This document shows, one piece after another, positions 1 to 7,752 of a DNA stretch of 12,712 nucleotides. Origin of the DNA: Verrucomicrobia bacterium UBA6354 (GTDB taxonomy: Bacteria; Verrucomicrobiota; Kiritimatiellia; RFP12; UBA1067). The translations under genes were made by a program, and so were the position numbers. The DNA is taken from contig DJRS01000098.1 in assembly GCA_002440145.1 (NCBI GenBank), forward strand, positions 1 through 12,712. The letters run 5' to 3'. The notes under the pieces were generated by a model. The model saw only the letters and a list, made by a program, of their open reading frames with translations. It had not been told where the DNA came from and ran no database searches. Every line of letters starts with the position of its first letter. Positions within the stretch are counted from its first letter, which is position 1.

Positions 1-1114
1 GGCCGCGCGTCGCGGCGAGCGCCGCGGAAAGGGAGGGCAAGGGCCGAGCGTCGAGGCCCGCCGCGCGCATCCGCGCCGCCGTCTCCTCCGCCGGGAGCGA
101 ACGCGGGCTGGAGGTTTTCACGGCGAATGCGCGCGCGACGAACGGCGCCAGTATGCGAAGGACAGTCTCGCTGTCCTTGTCGGCGCAGAACCCCGCCACA
201 AGTTCAAAACGCGCATGCGGGAAGTCTTCGCGCAAGGCGTCCGCCAAAGCGTGCGCGGCGGGCGGATTGTGGGCGCCGTCCACCAGGAAGCGCCCGACGC
301 GCTGGAAGCGTCCGGGCCATGCGACGCGGGCAAAGCCCTTCAGCGCCGCGGCATAGACTGCGGGTTTCGCGGCGAAAAGCGTCTTCAGGGCGGCTTGGGC
401 CGTCTGTGCGTTCTCGCGGTTGAAGGCGCCGGGCAACGCCAGATCGGCGGGGATCCGGGCTGGCGGCACGCAATCTGGCGCGTACACGAAAGGCGCCCCG
501 ACCTCCGCCGCGCGGCGGGCGACGACGGCGCGCACCTCCGGCGCGTTCGCGCCCAGGACGACCGGGACGCCCGGCTTGATTATGCCCGCCTTTTCGGCGG
601 CGATCCGCTCGAGCGTGTCGCCCAGCCAATCGCAGTGGTCGAGCCCCACGCGCGTGATGACCGCGAGCCGGGGTACGCAGAGGTTGGTCGCGTCCAGACG
701 CCCGCCGAGTCCCGTTTCCAGGATCGCATAATCGAGCCCTTCGGCGGCGTAAAGACGGAAGGCGAGAGCCGTCAAATATTCGAAGTAGGTCAAACCGGCG
801 CATGCGGCCGTCTGGAGGCGCCCGGCCTCCGCGTCCAGGCGCGCAAGCGGCACGGGCGCGCCCCCAAGAAAGAAGCGTTCCTCGAGGGAGACCAGGTGCG
901 GCGAGGTGTAACGCCCGGTCGAACAGCCGGCCGCCGCGAGCGCCGCGTCCAGGAGCGCGCACACGGCACCCTTCCCGTTCGTCCCCGCGACATGCAGGGC
1001 GCACACCCGTTTCTGCGGATCGCCCAGGGACGCGAGGACCGCGCGGAGGGTTTCCAGTCCGGGCTTCATGCCAAAACGGCGGCGCGCCGCCAACTCTTCG
1101 AGCAATGTTTTCAT
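1..1114 (-). CDS. folC: Bifunctional folylpolyglutamate synthase/dihydrofolate synthase (FolC), C-terminus cut off by window edge
   Basis: This Mur-ligase-family enzyme joins glutamate to dihydropteroate and to reduced folates, using ATP, in the cytoplasm. Translation from the ATG at 1114 gives 371 residues with no stop before base 1; bacterial FolC is usually about 420 residues, so the end is missing. Visible motifs in order: P-loop HVAGTNGKGA (residues 41-50), TSPHL (70-74), ETGLGGRLDATN (133-144), ITRVGLDH followed by WLGDTLERIAAEKAGIIKPG (153-182), LPGAFNRENA (227-236), and DGAHNP (279-284) at the start of the glutamate-ligase domain. The P-loop residue that is normally Ser or Thr after GKG is Ala50. 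The start overlaps the stop of the upstream UbiA-family gene as ATGA (1111-1114), and no clear ribosome-binding site precedes it, so translation is probably coupled. Family assignment is near certain. Whether both activities are present cannot be read from sequence. Confidence 0.96.
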   Translation of the reverse strand, partial: MKTLLEELAARRRFGMKPGLETLRAVLASLGDPQKRVCALHVAGTNGKGAVCALLDAALAAAGCSTGRYTSPHLVSLEERFFLGGAPVPLARLDAEAGRLQTAACAGLTYFEYLTALAFRLYAAEGLDYAILETGLGGRLDATNLCVPRLAVITRVGLDHCDWLGDTLERIAAEKAGIIKPGVPVVLGANAPEVRAVVARRAAEVGAPFVYAPDCVPPARIPADLALPGAFNRENAQTAQAALKTLFAAKPAVYAAALKGFARVAWPGRFQRVGRFLVDGAHNPPAAHALADALREDFPHARFELVAGFCADKDSETVLRILAPFVARAFAVKTSSPRSLPAEETAARMRAAGLDARPLPSLSAALAATRG

Positions 1115-2016
1115 CTGCCAAACCAAACCACGGCGACCGCCGAGAGCGCATAGCCCAGGAGCGCCAACCACAACTTCCTGTCTGTCAACAGGACGCGTTC
1201 GGGACGCCCCACGTCGCCTCCACCCCACGCCAGATGCATGTAGCGCAGGACGCCCAGCAAAACGAAGACCGACGTCGTCCAAAGAAGCGGAAAGCGGTGG
1301 CCCATTTGCGAACGCAGAGTATAGGCGAGATACTCGCCGACGGACGAGAGTCCCGCGACGGCGATGCACAGATTCAGCGCTTTCGGGTGGTAGCGTTTCA
1401 GCACGGCGCGCGATTCGCGCGCGACTTCGAGCTCGTTGCGGCGCTTGCAGAAAGCCAGGAACATGGAAAGCGTGAACGTGCAGACCAGGAGCCAGGGCGA
1501 AACGTACGCCGCGATGATCGCCGCGCCCGCCACCGCGCGCAGGACGAAGCCGAGCGCCAGCGTCGCGACGTCCACGTAGGGAACGCGCTTGAGGACGCCG
1601 GTGTACAGGCATTGCATGACCGTATAGGCCAGCATCGTGCCGAACGCGAGCGTGCGCGAGGGGATGAGCATCACGATCAAGGCGGGATAGGAAAAACCCG
1701 CCGCAAAGAGGACGAGCGCCGCGCGGATCGCGGCAATGCGCGAGATCTGCCGCGCCGCCACCGGGCGCAGGCGCTTGACGGGATGCAGGCGGTCCGTCTC
1801 GTAGTCCGAGACGTCGTTCAAGAGATAAAAGGCGGAAGACACGAGCGAAAACGCTCCCGCCATGAAGAACGCCAGGAGGAACGACCGCCAGCCGCGCACA
1901 ATGTCCTTCTGGCTCGCGTCCGCGACCGAGAAGAACCACGCCATCATCACGACGCCGTTCTTCGTCCACTGCTCGACGCGCAGCGCGCGCAGCCAAACCA
2001 GCACGCGGGCTTTCAT
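1111..2016 (-). CDS. UbiA-family prenyltransferase, decaprenyl-phosphate phosphoribosyltransferase-like
   Basis: This is a polytopic membrane protein of 301 residues, starting at the ATG at 2016. Family members transfer a prenyl or polyprenyl-phosphate group. The closest motif pattern I recognise is 5-phosphoribosyl-1-pyrophosphate:decaprenyl-phosphate phosphoribosyltransferase, which makes polyprenyl-phosphoryl-ribose. Evidence: the first Asp-rich motif NDVSDYETD (67-75) runs straight into HPVKRLRPVA (78-87), the arrangement typical of that subfamily. A second motif, YVDVATLALGFVLRAVAGA (147-165), follows, then CKRRNELE (190-197). Several hydrophobic helices are evident (about 45-67, 97-118, 124-140, 155-190, 216-232, 246-262, 280-299). 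The frame is open further upstream, but the ATG at 2016 is preferred because it forms an ATGA overlap with the stop of the preceding gene (2013-2016) and the protein then begins at the conserved core. The acceptor lipid and exact sugar are inferred from family resemblance; another polyprenyltransferase role is possible. Confidence 0.88.
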   Translation of the reverse strand: MKARVLVWLRALRVEQWTKNGVVMMAWFFSVADASQKDIVRGWRSFLLAFFMAGAFSLVSSAFYLLNDVSDYETDRLHPVKRLRPVAARQISRIAAIRAALVLFAAGFSYPALIVMLIPSRTLAFGTMLAYTVMQCLYTGVLKRVPYVDVATLALGFVLRAVAGAAIIAAYVSPWLLVCTFTLSMFLAFCKRRNELEVARESRAVLKRYHPKALNLCIAVAGLSSVGEYLAYTLRSQMGHRFPLLWTTSVFVLLGVLRYMHLAWGGGDVGRPERVLLTDRKLWLALLGYALSAVAVVWFGR

Positions 2017-3137
2017 TCGGTCCGGGGCGCCTCCACGCCCGTCCGCCAGCGGACAAGTCCCCAGAAGAGCGTGTGGAGCGTCTCTCCCGACGGACGCGTT
2101 TCGGTCTCGTAGAACGTCCAGAACTTCGACCAGTTGCGGTCGACGGCGGGCACCCAGCGAACGGGGAAAAGGGAAAGGAAACGTCCGCGCGACACGCCCG
2201 TCTTTTCGTCGGTCTCCGACTCCCAGAAAGGCCAGAGGCGGAAATGGCCGCGGCCCGAGGCATAAAACGGAAACACGCGCGTTTCGTCGTCGTAGAGTTC
2301 CACGAGCTTCCATCCGAAGCGCACGACGCGGGAGGAAACTTCGCCGGTCAGGTAGGAGTGGGCCGTGTCCGACTCGTAAAACGGCCAAATCGAGAGACGG
2401 CGGCGCGAAGGCCCGGTCTCATACTCGAAGAACGGCCAGGGACACCGCAGACGCGTGCGCGGCGGAAGCCCCCCGCGCGAAGCGGTCTCGGCGAAGGAAA
2501 AGAACGGCGGCAACCACAAATCCTGCGTTTCGCGCGCGCGGCGCACCCGCCCGTAAAGCGGCCAGACCATCCACGAACACCCCTCGCCGGCGGTATCCCG
2601 GTCCTCTTCGTACGACGCCCAGGTGGCGAGCGGCCAGAGCGCCGCACGGCAAGTCGATTCGCGTCGCTTGTTCAGGCTGTACAGCGGCCAGAAGCTCCAG
2701 GAACCGTCCGAACGCCAGGAGAAGAAAGGCCACAGCACGGAGGTCGTCTCCAGCCACTCTGCGCGCGACGGGCGCGGCATTTTGTACGTCATCCACAGCG
2801 GCCACAGGCAAAAGCGCACATCGTACATGAAAAGAACGTGCGGATGCGCGCCCCAAAGCGGAAAGAGCCCCATGTAGGGACCTGTCCCCTTGTCCACGCC
2901 ATTGAACCAGACCGGGACAATGGAGAATTGGTAGCCTTCATCGGTCGCATGCGACTTGAAGTCCACGATGCAGCAAAACCGCCACCAGTCCCGGTGCGCC
3001 GAGAAAACCGGCCACAAAACGTCCGTCGTCTCGCTTTCGCGCGAATAGAACGGACGCAACGCCGCATAATCGGGTTTCTGTTCGTAGAAGGGCCCGACCT
3101 GAAGCGCGGTCGCGAGTATGAGAAGACTACTTGACAC
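2013..3137 (-). CDS. Tryptophan-rich repeat protein with about 16 W/F-P-F/L-aromatic units, function unknown
   Basis: This 374-residue protein has no function I can assign. It is built from a degenerate short repeat of the form [LIVF]-[WF]-P-[FLV]-[FYW], seen at about residues 28, 41, 72, 91, 111, 135, 149, 168, 191, 209, 233, 250, 288, 301, 323 and 339. Units are spaced roughly 10 to 35 residues apart and separated by polar, charged turns (SETD, ESDT, ETET). This suggests a solenoid, propeller or beta-sheet built from repeated aromatic strands. The first 12 residues (GTG start, then SSSLLILATAL) could be a short signal sequence, but there is no lipobox Cys and no clear cleavage site. The GTG at 3137 overlaps the end of the upstream membrane-TPR gene by 11 bases. 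An AGGAG lies inside that gene about 19 bases upstream, too far to be a standard site, so the start is moderately uncertain. Its stop overlaps the UbiA-family start. Position between two membrane proteins suggests an envelope role; that is inference. Confidence 0.85.
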   Translation of the reverse strand: MSSSLLILATALQVGPFYEQKPDYAALRPFYSRESETTDVLWPVFSAHRDWWRFCCIVDFKSHATDEGYQFSIVPVWFNGVDKGTGPYMGLFPLWGAHPHVLFMYDVRFCLWPLWMTYKMPRPSRAEWLETTSVLWPFFSWRSDGSWSFWPLYSLNKRRESTCRAALWPLATWASYEEDRDTAGEGCSWMVWPLYGRVRRARETQDLWLPPFFSFAETASRGGLPPRTRLRCPWPFFEYETGPSRRRLSIWPFYESDTAHSYLTGEVSSRVVRFGWKLVELYDDETRVFPFYASGRGHFRLWPFWESETDEKTGVSRGRFLSLFPVRWVPAVDRNWSKFWTFYETETRPSGETLHTLFWGLVRWRTGVEAPRTE

Positions 3138-6100
3138 GTTCCATGAAGTCCTTGAACTCCTGCTGTTCGTACGGCGAGAGCTCGTTCATGCGCCGGCGAA
3201 CTTTCAGGATGGTGCCCCGGGCGCGTTTGACGTCGTTCTTCGCGAACTGCACGCGCGCGAGCGTGATCAGCATGCGCACATCCGTCTCGCGTCCGTTTTC
3301 GCCCTTCGAAAGCGAAACGGCTTTCTTCGCGGCTTGCTCGGCCTCGTCCAGGTCGCCGCCGCCGTCCAGAAGCGAAGACGCGAGCGTTTCCCACGTGATG
3401 TAGAGTTTGGGATCCGTCTCCGTGGCCTTGCGCGCGAAGCGGATGGCCTCGCCTGCTCGTTTGTCGCGACGGAGCACTTCCGCCAGATCGTTCAGGGCGA
3501 GCGCAAGCGGCTTTTCGTTGTCCACGCTGCGGCGCAAGAACCCCTCCGCCTCCGCATAGCGTCCGTTTCGCAAGGCGAGCGAGCCCAGGACATAGTTGGC
3601 GAGCGGGGCGCGGCGATTGCTCTTCAGGACAAGTTTCGCCTGGGTCTCGGCGTCTTCCGCGTCATTCAGCTGGATATCCAGCCCGAGAATGATGTCGCGC
3701 GTGCCGGCGAGATCCGGACGGTCGCGCGCCGCGGCGATAAAGGCATCGCGTGCGGCGCGGCGGCTCTCCTGGTCGTTCTTCCTCATCATGACAAAGGCGC
3801 GCGTGGTCAGGAGATAGTAGTCGCTTGCGCCGCGCGCCTGCTTCTCCATTGCCGGCAGGATGTCTTCCGAGAGCTCTTTTTCGAGCTTCGCGAGCTCCTT
3901 CGCATCCTTCGTCCCGTCGATCTGCCGCATGACCGTGGCCGCCAGGAAACTCCACGCCTGCATATCTCCCGCGTTCGCATCCGTCAAGCGGCGAAGAATA
4001 GCCTTGGCGCCCGCGGTGTCGTTCTTCATCAGCTTGAGGAGCGCCCGTTCGATCTGGACGCGCGGATCGGATTCGTCCGCGGCCGCGGCCGTCTCGAGAT
4101 AACCGGCCGCCTTGTCCAGATTTCCCGACGCGAGCTCCAGACGCGTCAGCCCCAGCAAGGCTTCGCGATTCGCCGCGTCGCGCGCCAATATCCCGCGGTA
4201 AATCTCGCGCGACTTCTGCTGCTGGTTGTCGCTCGCATAGAGGGCGGCCATCATGTTGAGGGCTGAAGTGCGATTGTCGGCCGGAAGGAAATCGATCGCC
4301 CGCCGGATCTGGTTCAATCCCTCGCCGGGAAGACCCGAACGCGCCCAACCGAGGCCCAGCCGGGCAAACACCTCGGCATTGCGTATGTAGCCGTAGTAGA
4401 TCGAGAGGCCCTCGAGGCGGTACCGGCGATTCTTGTCTTCGACGACCGCTTTCATGCGGGCCGTCAGTTCGCGCCGCTTGGCGACCGCCTGCGCATAGCC
4501 CTCGTCCGCCATGCCGAGTTCGTTGAAGAGCGCGCTGATATTGTCCGCGTCGATCGTATTGAGGACGAGCTCGTACATCTCGAAAGCCGCGGCATCCCGC
4601 TTGGCGGGGTCGTCCGTCCGGGCGGTTTGCAGATAGAAGCCCCGGTCGTTCGCGACAAGCCCCATGTGCCGGCGCAGATTCAAACGCTTGCGCACGACAG
4701 GGTCGTCTATCTCGGGCAGGCTGTGGCTTCCCCATCCCTTGGGCGCGGCGAGGAGCCCATTGTACGCGGGCCACGCGGAGAACGTGCCGAACCGCTCGGG
4801 GTCCGCGCCGAAGAACAGGAACTCGGGCACGGGCTGCCTGTCCGCATAAAGCCACAGGTCGGGCGTGCCGAAAACGGCGGCGCGCTGCGCAATGTTGGTG
4901 TCCGCGGCGAACCAGTCCTGCACAAACGGCCAGATGCCCAGTTTCAGCGAGAGGACGAGATCGTCCGTCCTTTCGCCCAGCAGGTTGGCCGCTTTCACCG
5001 TTTCACCGAGGCGGGCGAGATAATTCGCGTCGAAATCGCGCTGCAGGCAGACCAGATGGAGCGGTCTGCCCTTCTTCGCCGCCGCATAGCGCAAATGGTC
5101 GTCGAGCGTGCCGTCCGTCACAAACCACGTACGCGGCCCCAGATCGGAGACAATCTTTTCCGCGGCGATGTCGGCGAATCTGCCGCGGTCGCCGTCGAAG
5201 CCGAGGAATATGTTGAAGAAGAACGAGATGGCCAGGACAAGCGCGAAGACGCCTCCGGCGGCAAAACCCAGCGGACGGGCGATCTTCGCGAGACGCGGCC
5301 CCTCTTCCGCATCCGACGCCGGCGCGGCGGACGGGAACGCCTGGACAAGCCAATAGACCGCGATATAGGCGACGAGGACGGAGACAAAGGCGGATGCCGC
5401 GACGGGAAGTATGCCGTAGGGGCGCATCGCCGAGGACGGCGCGAGCGGCGAGGCGTAGGCGACAATCGCCAGAACCGTCATGAACAGGTTGAAGAGCCAC
5501 CCCGTCCAACCGCCGCCGCGGGTATAGGCGCGACGCGTCGCAAGGAGCGCGACAAGGGCCGGGACGATCGCAAAGCACGGCACGACGAGCGAACTTTTCA
5601 CGGCGAAATCAAACCGCAAACGAGCAGTCTGATCGGCGGCAAAAGCGGAGAAATCGCCGATGGCGCAGGGAATGAAGACGGCGGCCGTCAGGACGCACGG
5701 GACCAGAAACGCGGCAAGCGCCCCCCCGGGATTCCGTCCGTTCCGCGCGCTCGACATCCAGACGAAAACGACGTAAAGCGGCAGCAGATAGACAAACAGC
5801 AGGCTGTCCGCGAATCCCGCGCCCGCCAAAACGCCTGCGGCGAGCACGCCCGCGAGCCCCGCGGCACGGGAGGCCCCCGACAGAGGAATCAGCGCCGCGA
5901 ACGCGAGCATCGCCCAAAGCGCATCGAAAAGGCGGGGCTCGAAGTGCGTGGCCGCCTCGCGCACGGCGGGCGTCAAAGCGAAGGCGACGGCTGCGACCAA
6001 GCCTCCGATGCGGGCGAACGCATACGCCTGGGGCTCGGTCCCGCCGTCCGACAGACGCACGCGCAAGAACGTGCGCACAAGACAGTAAAGCGTCGCGACC

Positions 6101-6345
6101 GCGAGAATCCCGAACAGCGGAGCGAGAAGATTGGAGGCGCCCGTCCCTTTCGCAAAGAGCGCCAGCAGCGGATACAGGTTATAGTCCGCCATGTCCAATC
6201 CGCGCCAAACGACGGCGAGGCGCGCACTCTCCCCCGGGAACAGGTAGTCCGCCGCAAAGGGGACGTACAGCAAGGCGGAAAAAACGGCCAGCCCCGACAC
6301 CAGAACCATGTCGGTTTTAACGGATGCACTCTTGAAGAACTTCAT
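3127..6345 (-). CDS. Large polytopic membrane protein with C-terminal TPR domain (DUF2723/GT-C-like N-terminus)
   Basis: This 1072-residue protein has two parts. Residues 1-380 contain about 11-12 hydrophobic segments (for example 12-30, 72-92, 112-128, 140-156, 161-178, 180-197, 208-228, 250-270, 283-300, 312-336, 358-380). Residues 381-600 look like a soluble linker domain with DGTLDDHLRYAA (411-422). Residues 655-1070 contain helical TPR-like repeats (for example 693-725, 728-757, 793-806, 913-944, 947-978, 985-1014). The first loop holds PGES with Asp33 and Glu39. This layout resembles DUF2723 and other GT-C-fold membrane glycosyltransferase-like proteins, in which an acidic residue in the first loop is catalytic; that likeness is my inference, not a firm match. 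The ATG at 6345 has a good Shine-Dalgarno (GGAG at 6356-6353, 7-base spacing) and an extended -10 motif just upstream. The gene overlaps the downstream repeat protein. A glycosyltransferase or envelope scaffold role is plausible but unproven. Confidence 0.9.
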   Translation of the reverse strand: MKFFKSASVKTDMVLVSGLAVFSALLYVPFAADYLFPGESARLAVVWRGLDMADYNLYPLLALFAKGTGASNLLAPLFGILAVATLYCLVRTFLRVRLSDGGTEPQAYAFARIGGLVAAVAFALTPAVREAATHFEPRLFDALWAMLAFAALIPLSGASRAAGLAGVLAAGVLAGAGFADSLLFVYLLPLYVVFVWMSSARNGRNPGGALAAFLVPCVLTAAVFIPCAIGDFSAFAADQTARLRFDFAVKSSLVVPCFAIVPALVALLATRRAYTRGGGWTGWLFNLFMTVLAIVAYASPLAPSSAMRPYGILPVAASAFVSVLVAYIAVYWLVQAFPSAAPASDAEEGPRLAKIARPLGFAAGGVFALVLAISFFFNIFLGFDGDRGRFADIAAEKIVSDLGPRTWFVTDGTLDDHLRYAAAKKGRPLHLVCLQRDFDANYLARLGETVKAANLLGERTDDLVLSLKLGIWPFVQDWFAADTNIAQRAAVFGTPDLWLYADRQPVPEFLFFGADPERFGTFSAWPAYNGLLAAPKGWGSHSLPEIDDPVVRKRLNLRRHMGLVANDRGFYLQTARTDDPAKRDAAAFEMYELVLNTIDADNISALFNELGMADEGYAQAVAKRRELTARMKAVVEDKNRRYRLEGLSIYYGYIRNAEVFARLGLGWARSGLPGEGLNQIRRAIDFLPADNRTSALNMMAALYASDNQQQKSREIYRGILARDAANREALLGLTRLELASGNLDKAAGYLETAAAADESDPRVQIERALLKLMKNDTAGAKAILRRLTDANAGDMQAWSFLAATVMRQIDGTKDAKELAKLEKELSEDILPAMEKQARGASDYYLLTTRAFVMMRKNDQESRRAARDAFIAAARDRPDLAGTRDIILGLDIQLNDAEDAETQAKLVLKSNRRAPLANYVLGSLALRNGRYAEAEGFLRRSVDNEKPLALALNDLAEVLRRDKRAGEAIRFARKATETDPKLYITWETLASSLLDGGGDLDEAEQAAKKAVSLSKGENGRETDVRMLITLARVQFAKNDVKRARGTILKVRRRMNELSPYEQQEFKDFMERVK

Positions 6346-6378
6346 GTCGGATCTCCTCTCTCAAACGCGTCGTTCCAT

Positions 6379-6387
6379 ATTATACCA
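6379..6387 (-). promoter_or_regulatory. Extended -10 promoter motif (TGGTATAAT) before the membrane-TPR gene
   Basis: On the minus strand 6387-6379 reads TGGTATAAT, a consensus extended -10 (TGn plus TATAAT). It overlaps the last codons of the upstream small membrane-protein gene (its final ATG, GTA, TAA). No convincing -35 box lies 16 to 18 bases upstream. A transcript starting about 7 to 8 bases downstream would have a leader of about 26 bases with the ribosome-binding site of the 1072-residue gene. AT-rich islands are rare here, and this 9-mer recurs only at the met promoter. Activity is inferred; overlap with a stop codon could partly explain the sequence. Confidence 0.5.
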
Positions 6388-6853
6388 TAAATTTCGCATG
6401 CATTTCCGGCACGCCCGTGTGATGCCAGCTGTCGAGCGTCAACCGACGCCCTCCGACCGTCACGACCGATATGCCCTTCTTCTTCCAGGCGCGATCGTCG
6501 ACATGCTCGATATCCCTGTAGGCATACGCACGGCCGTCCCATGCAAAGCCCTTGTCGTCGAACGCGACGTCCAGCCGCGCCGCACGCGCCAGCCTGCCGC
6601 CGACGACGAGCGCCGCCAGGGCCGCGAGCGCGGCGAAGAGATATTGCGTGCGCGTTTTCTGCGTCTTGAACGCCTCCAGGTCGCACCCGGGAGGCGGCTC
6701 GGCGTTCTCTATGGAAACGTACAGTTCGCGCGCCGGCGTGCGCGGATAGACCACCAGCCCGTCATACGCGAACCAGACGAAAAGCGCGCACATGAGAAGC
6801 GCGACCGCGCCGTGGCGCCGCGCATATTCCTTGTTGAGTTTCAATTTGGTCAT
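6380..6853 (-). CDS. Small membrane protein with two TM helices and a PH-like C-terminal domain
   Basis: This 157-residue protein is not recognisable to a named family. Residues 15-32 and 70-87 are hydrophobic and likely membrane helices, with a polar segment of about 37 residues between them. After the second helix, residues 93-157 form a short beta-rich, charged domain (LDVAFDDKGFAWDGRAYAY, then ISVVTVGGRRLTLDSW) that looks like the strands of a bacterial PH-type domain, probably cytoplasmic. The ATG at 6853 is chosen because it forms an ATGA overlap with the stop of the upstream recombinase gene and has a GAGGG about 5 bases upstream. An open frame extends further upstream, but that part lies inside the recombinase gene and has shadow-like composition. 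The stop is TAA at 6382-6380, 34 bases before the next gene. A function is not assigned. Confidence 0.78.
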   Translation of the reverse strand: MTKLKLNKEYARRHGAVALLMCALFVWFAYDGLVVYPRTPARELYVSIENAEPPPGCDLEAFKTQKTRTQYLFAALAALAALVVGGRLARAARLDVAFDDKGFAWDGRAYAYRDIEHVDDRAWKKKGISVVTVGGRRLTLDSWHHTGVPEMHAKFMV

Positions 6854-7752
6854 AGAGCCCTCGGATGGTATTTGCGGTGGATTTCGCCGAAACGCGCCGA
6901 ATCGACGTGCGTATAGATCTGCGTCGTGCCGATGTCGGCATGTCCCAGCAACTCCTGGATCGCGCGAATGTCGGCGCCGTGCTGGAGCATGTGCGAAGCG
7001 AAACAGTGCCGGAGAACGTGCGGCGATATGCGCTCGGGCGCGATGCCCACGGCCGCGGCGCGCTGGCGGATGGTCTTGAAGACGGCCTGGCGCGTGAAGG
7101 GACCGCCCAGACGCGTCGCGAACAGATGCGTTTCGGTCGCCCGGCCGCGCACGAATGCCGCGCGCCCCGACGCCAGATAGGCGTTTATCGCCTGCCCGGC
7201 CGCATGCCCTATGGGCACCACGCGCTCCTTCGAACCCTTGCCGACGACCCGCACGAGCTCGCCGTCCGCGACGATATCGTCCAGTTCCAGGTCGCACGCT
7301 TCGCTTACGCGCAAACCGCACCCGTAGAGGAGCTCCAGCAAGGCCCGGTCCCGCAGACTGCGCGGATCCTTCCCGTTTACGGCATCCAGCATGGCGAAGA
7401 CTTCCGCCTCCGTGAGAATGCGCGGGAGCGGCTGCTCCTTCCTGGGCGGATCCAGCAATTCCGTGGGGTCTCGCGGGATCAGGCGGCGTTCGCGCAGAAA
7501 ATGGTAGAACTGTCGCACGGCCGCCGCACGCCGGGCGCGCGTGGAGCCCTTTCGCCCTTCCTGGCGTTCATCCTGGAAGAACAGGGCGATTTCCATGCGC
7601 GACAAGCCGTCCGCCGCCGTCTTGCCGTGTTCCGCGGCCCAATCCGCGAAAATGCGCAGGTCTCGCGCATAGGCCTTGCACGTATTCTCGGCCATGCCGC
7701 GCTCAAACCGCAGCGCGGAGACGAATGCATCTATGGAATCCCCGAAATTCAC
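6850..7752 (-). CDS. xerD: Tyrosine recombinase, XerD-like
   Basis: This 300-residue enzyme belongs to the integrase/XerCD family that resolves chromosome dimers at dif sites during cell division. All catalytic residues are visible: Arg148 (GCGLRVSEACDL), Lys172 (GKGSKERVVPI), His245 and Arg248 (SPHVLRHCFASHML), His271 (LGHADIGTTQ) and the nucleophile Tyr280 (IYTHV). The N-terminal SAM-like core-binding domain is at about residues 5-85 (FERGMAENTCKAYARDL). The C-terminal tail IHRKYHPRA and the N-terminus look more like XerD than XerC. The length is typical for Xer proteins, which argues against a phage or integron integrase. The start is the GTG at 7752, which overlaps the stop of the purine nucleoside phosphorylase gene as GTGA (7749-7752). 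No separate ribosome-binding site is seen, so translational coupling is likely. XerD rather than XerC is a moderate-confidence call. Confidence 0.93.
   Translation of the reverse strand: MNFGDSIDAFVSALRFERGMAENTCKAYARDLRIFADWAAEHGKTAADGLSRMEIALFFQDERQEGRKGSTRARRAAAVRQFYHFLRERRLIPRDPTELLDPPRKEQPLPRILTEAEVFAMLDAVNGKDPRSLRDRALLELLYGCGLRVSEACDLELDDIVADGELVRVVGKGSKERVVPIGHAAGQAINAYLASGRAAFVRGRATETHLFATRLGGPFTRQAVFKTIRQRAAAVGIAPERISPHVLRHCFASHMLQHGADIRAIQELLGHADIGTTQIYTHVDSARFGEIHRKYHPRAL

Noticed and set aside
802..2112. Long plus-strand open frame opposite folC and the UbiA-family gene
   Set aside because: Antisense to two well-supported genes; the predicted protein is Arg/Ala-rich noise without motifs.
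2013..3137. Tandem DNA repeat or CRISPR-like array in the tryptophan-rich gene
   Set aside because: The repetition is at the protein level only; the DNA units are degenerate and unevenly spaced.
4627..6390. Long plus-strand open frame opposite the membrane-TPR gene
   Set aside because: It lies wholly antisense to a convincing gene, has low-complexity Arg/Glu-rich composition typical of GC-rich shadow frames, and shows no domain.
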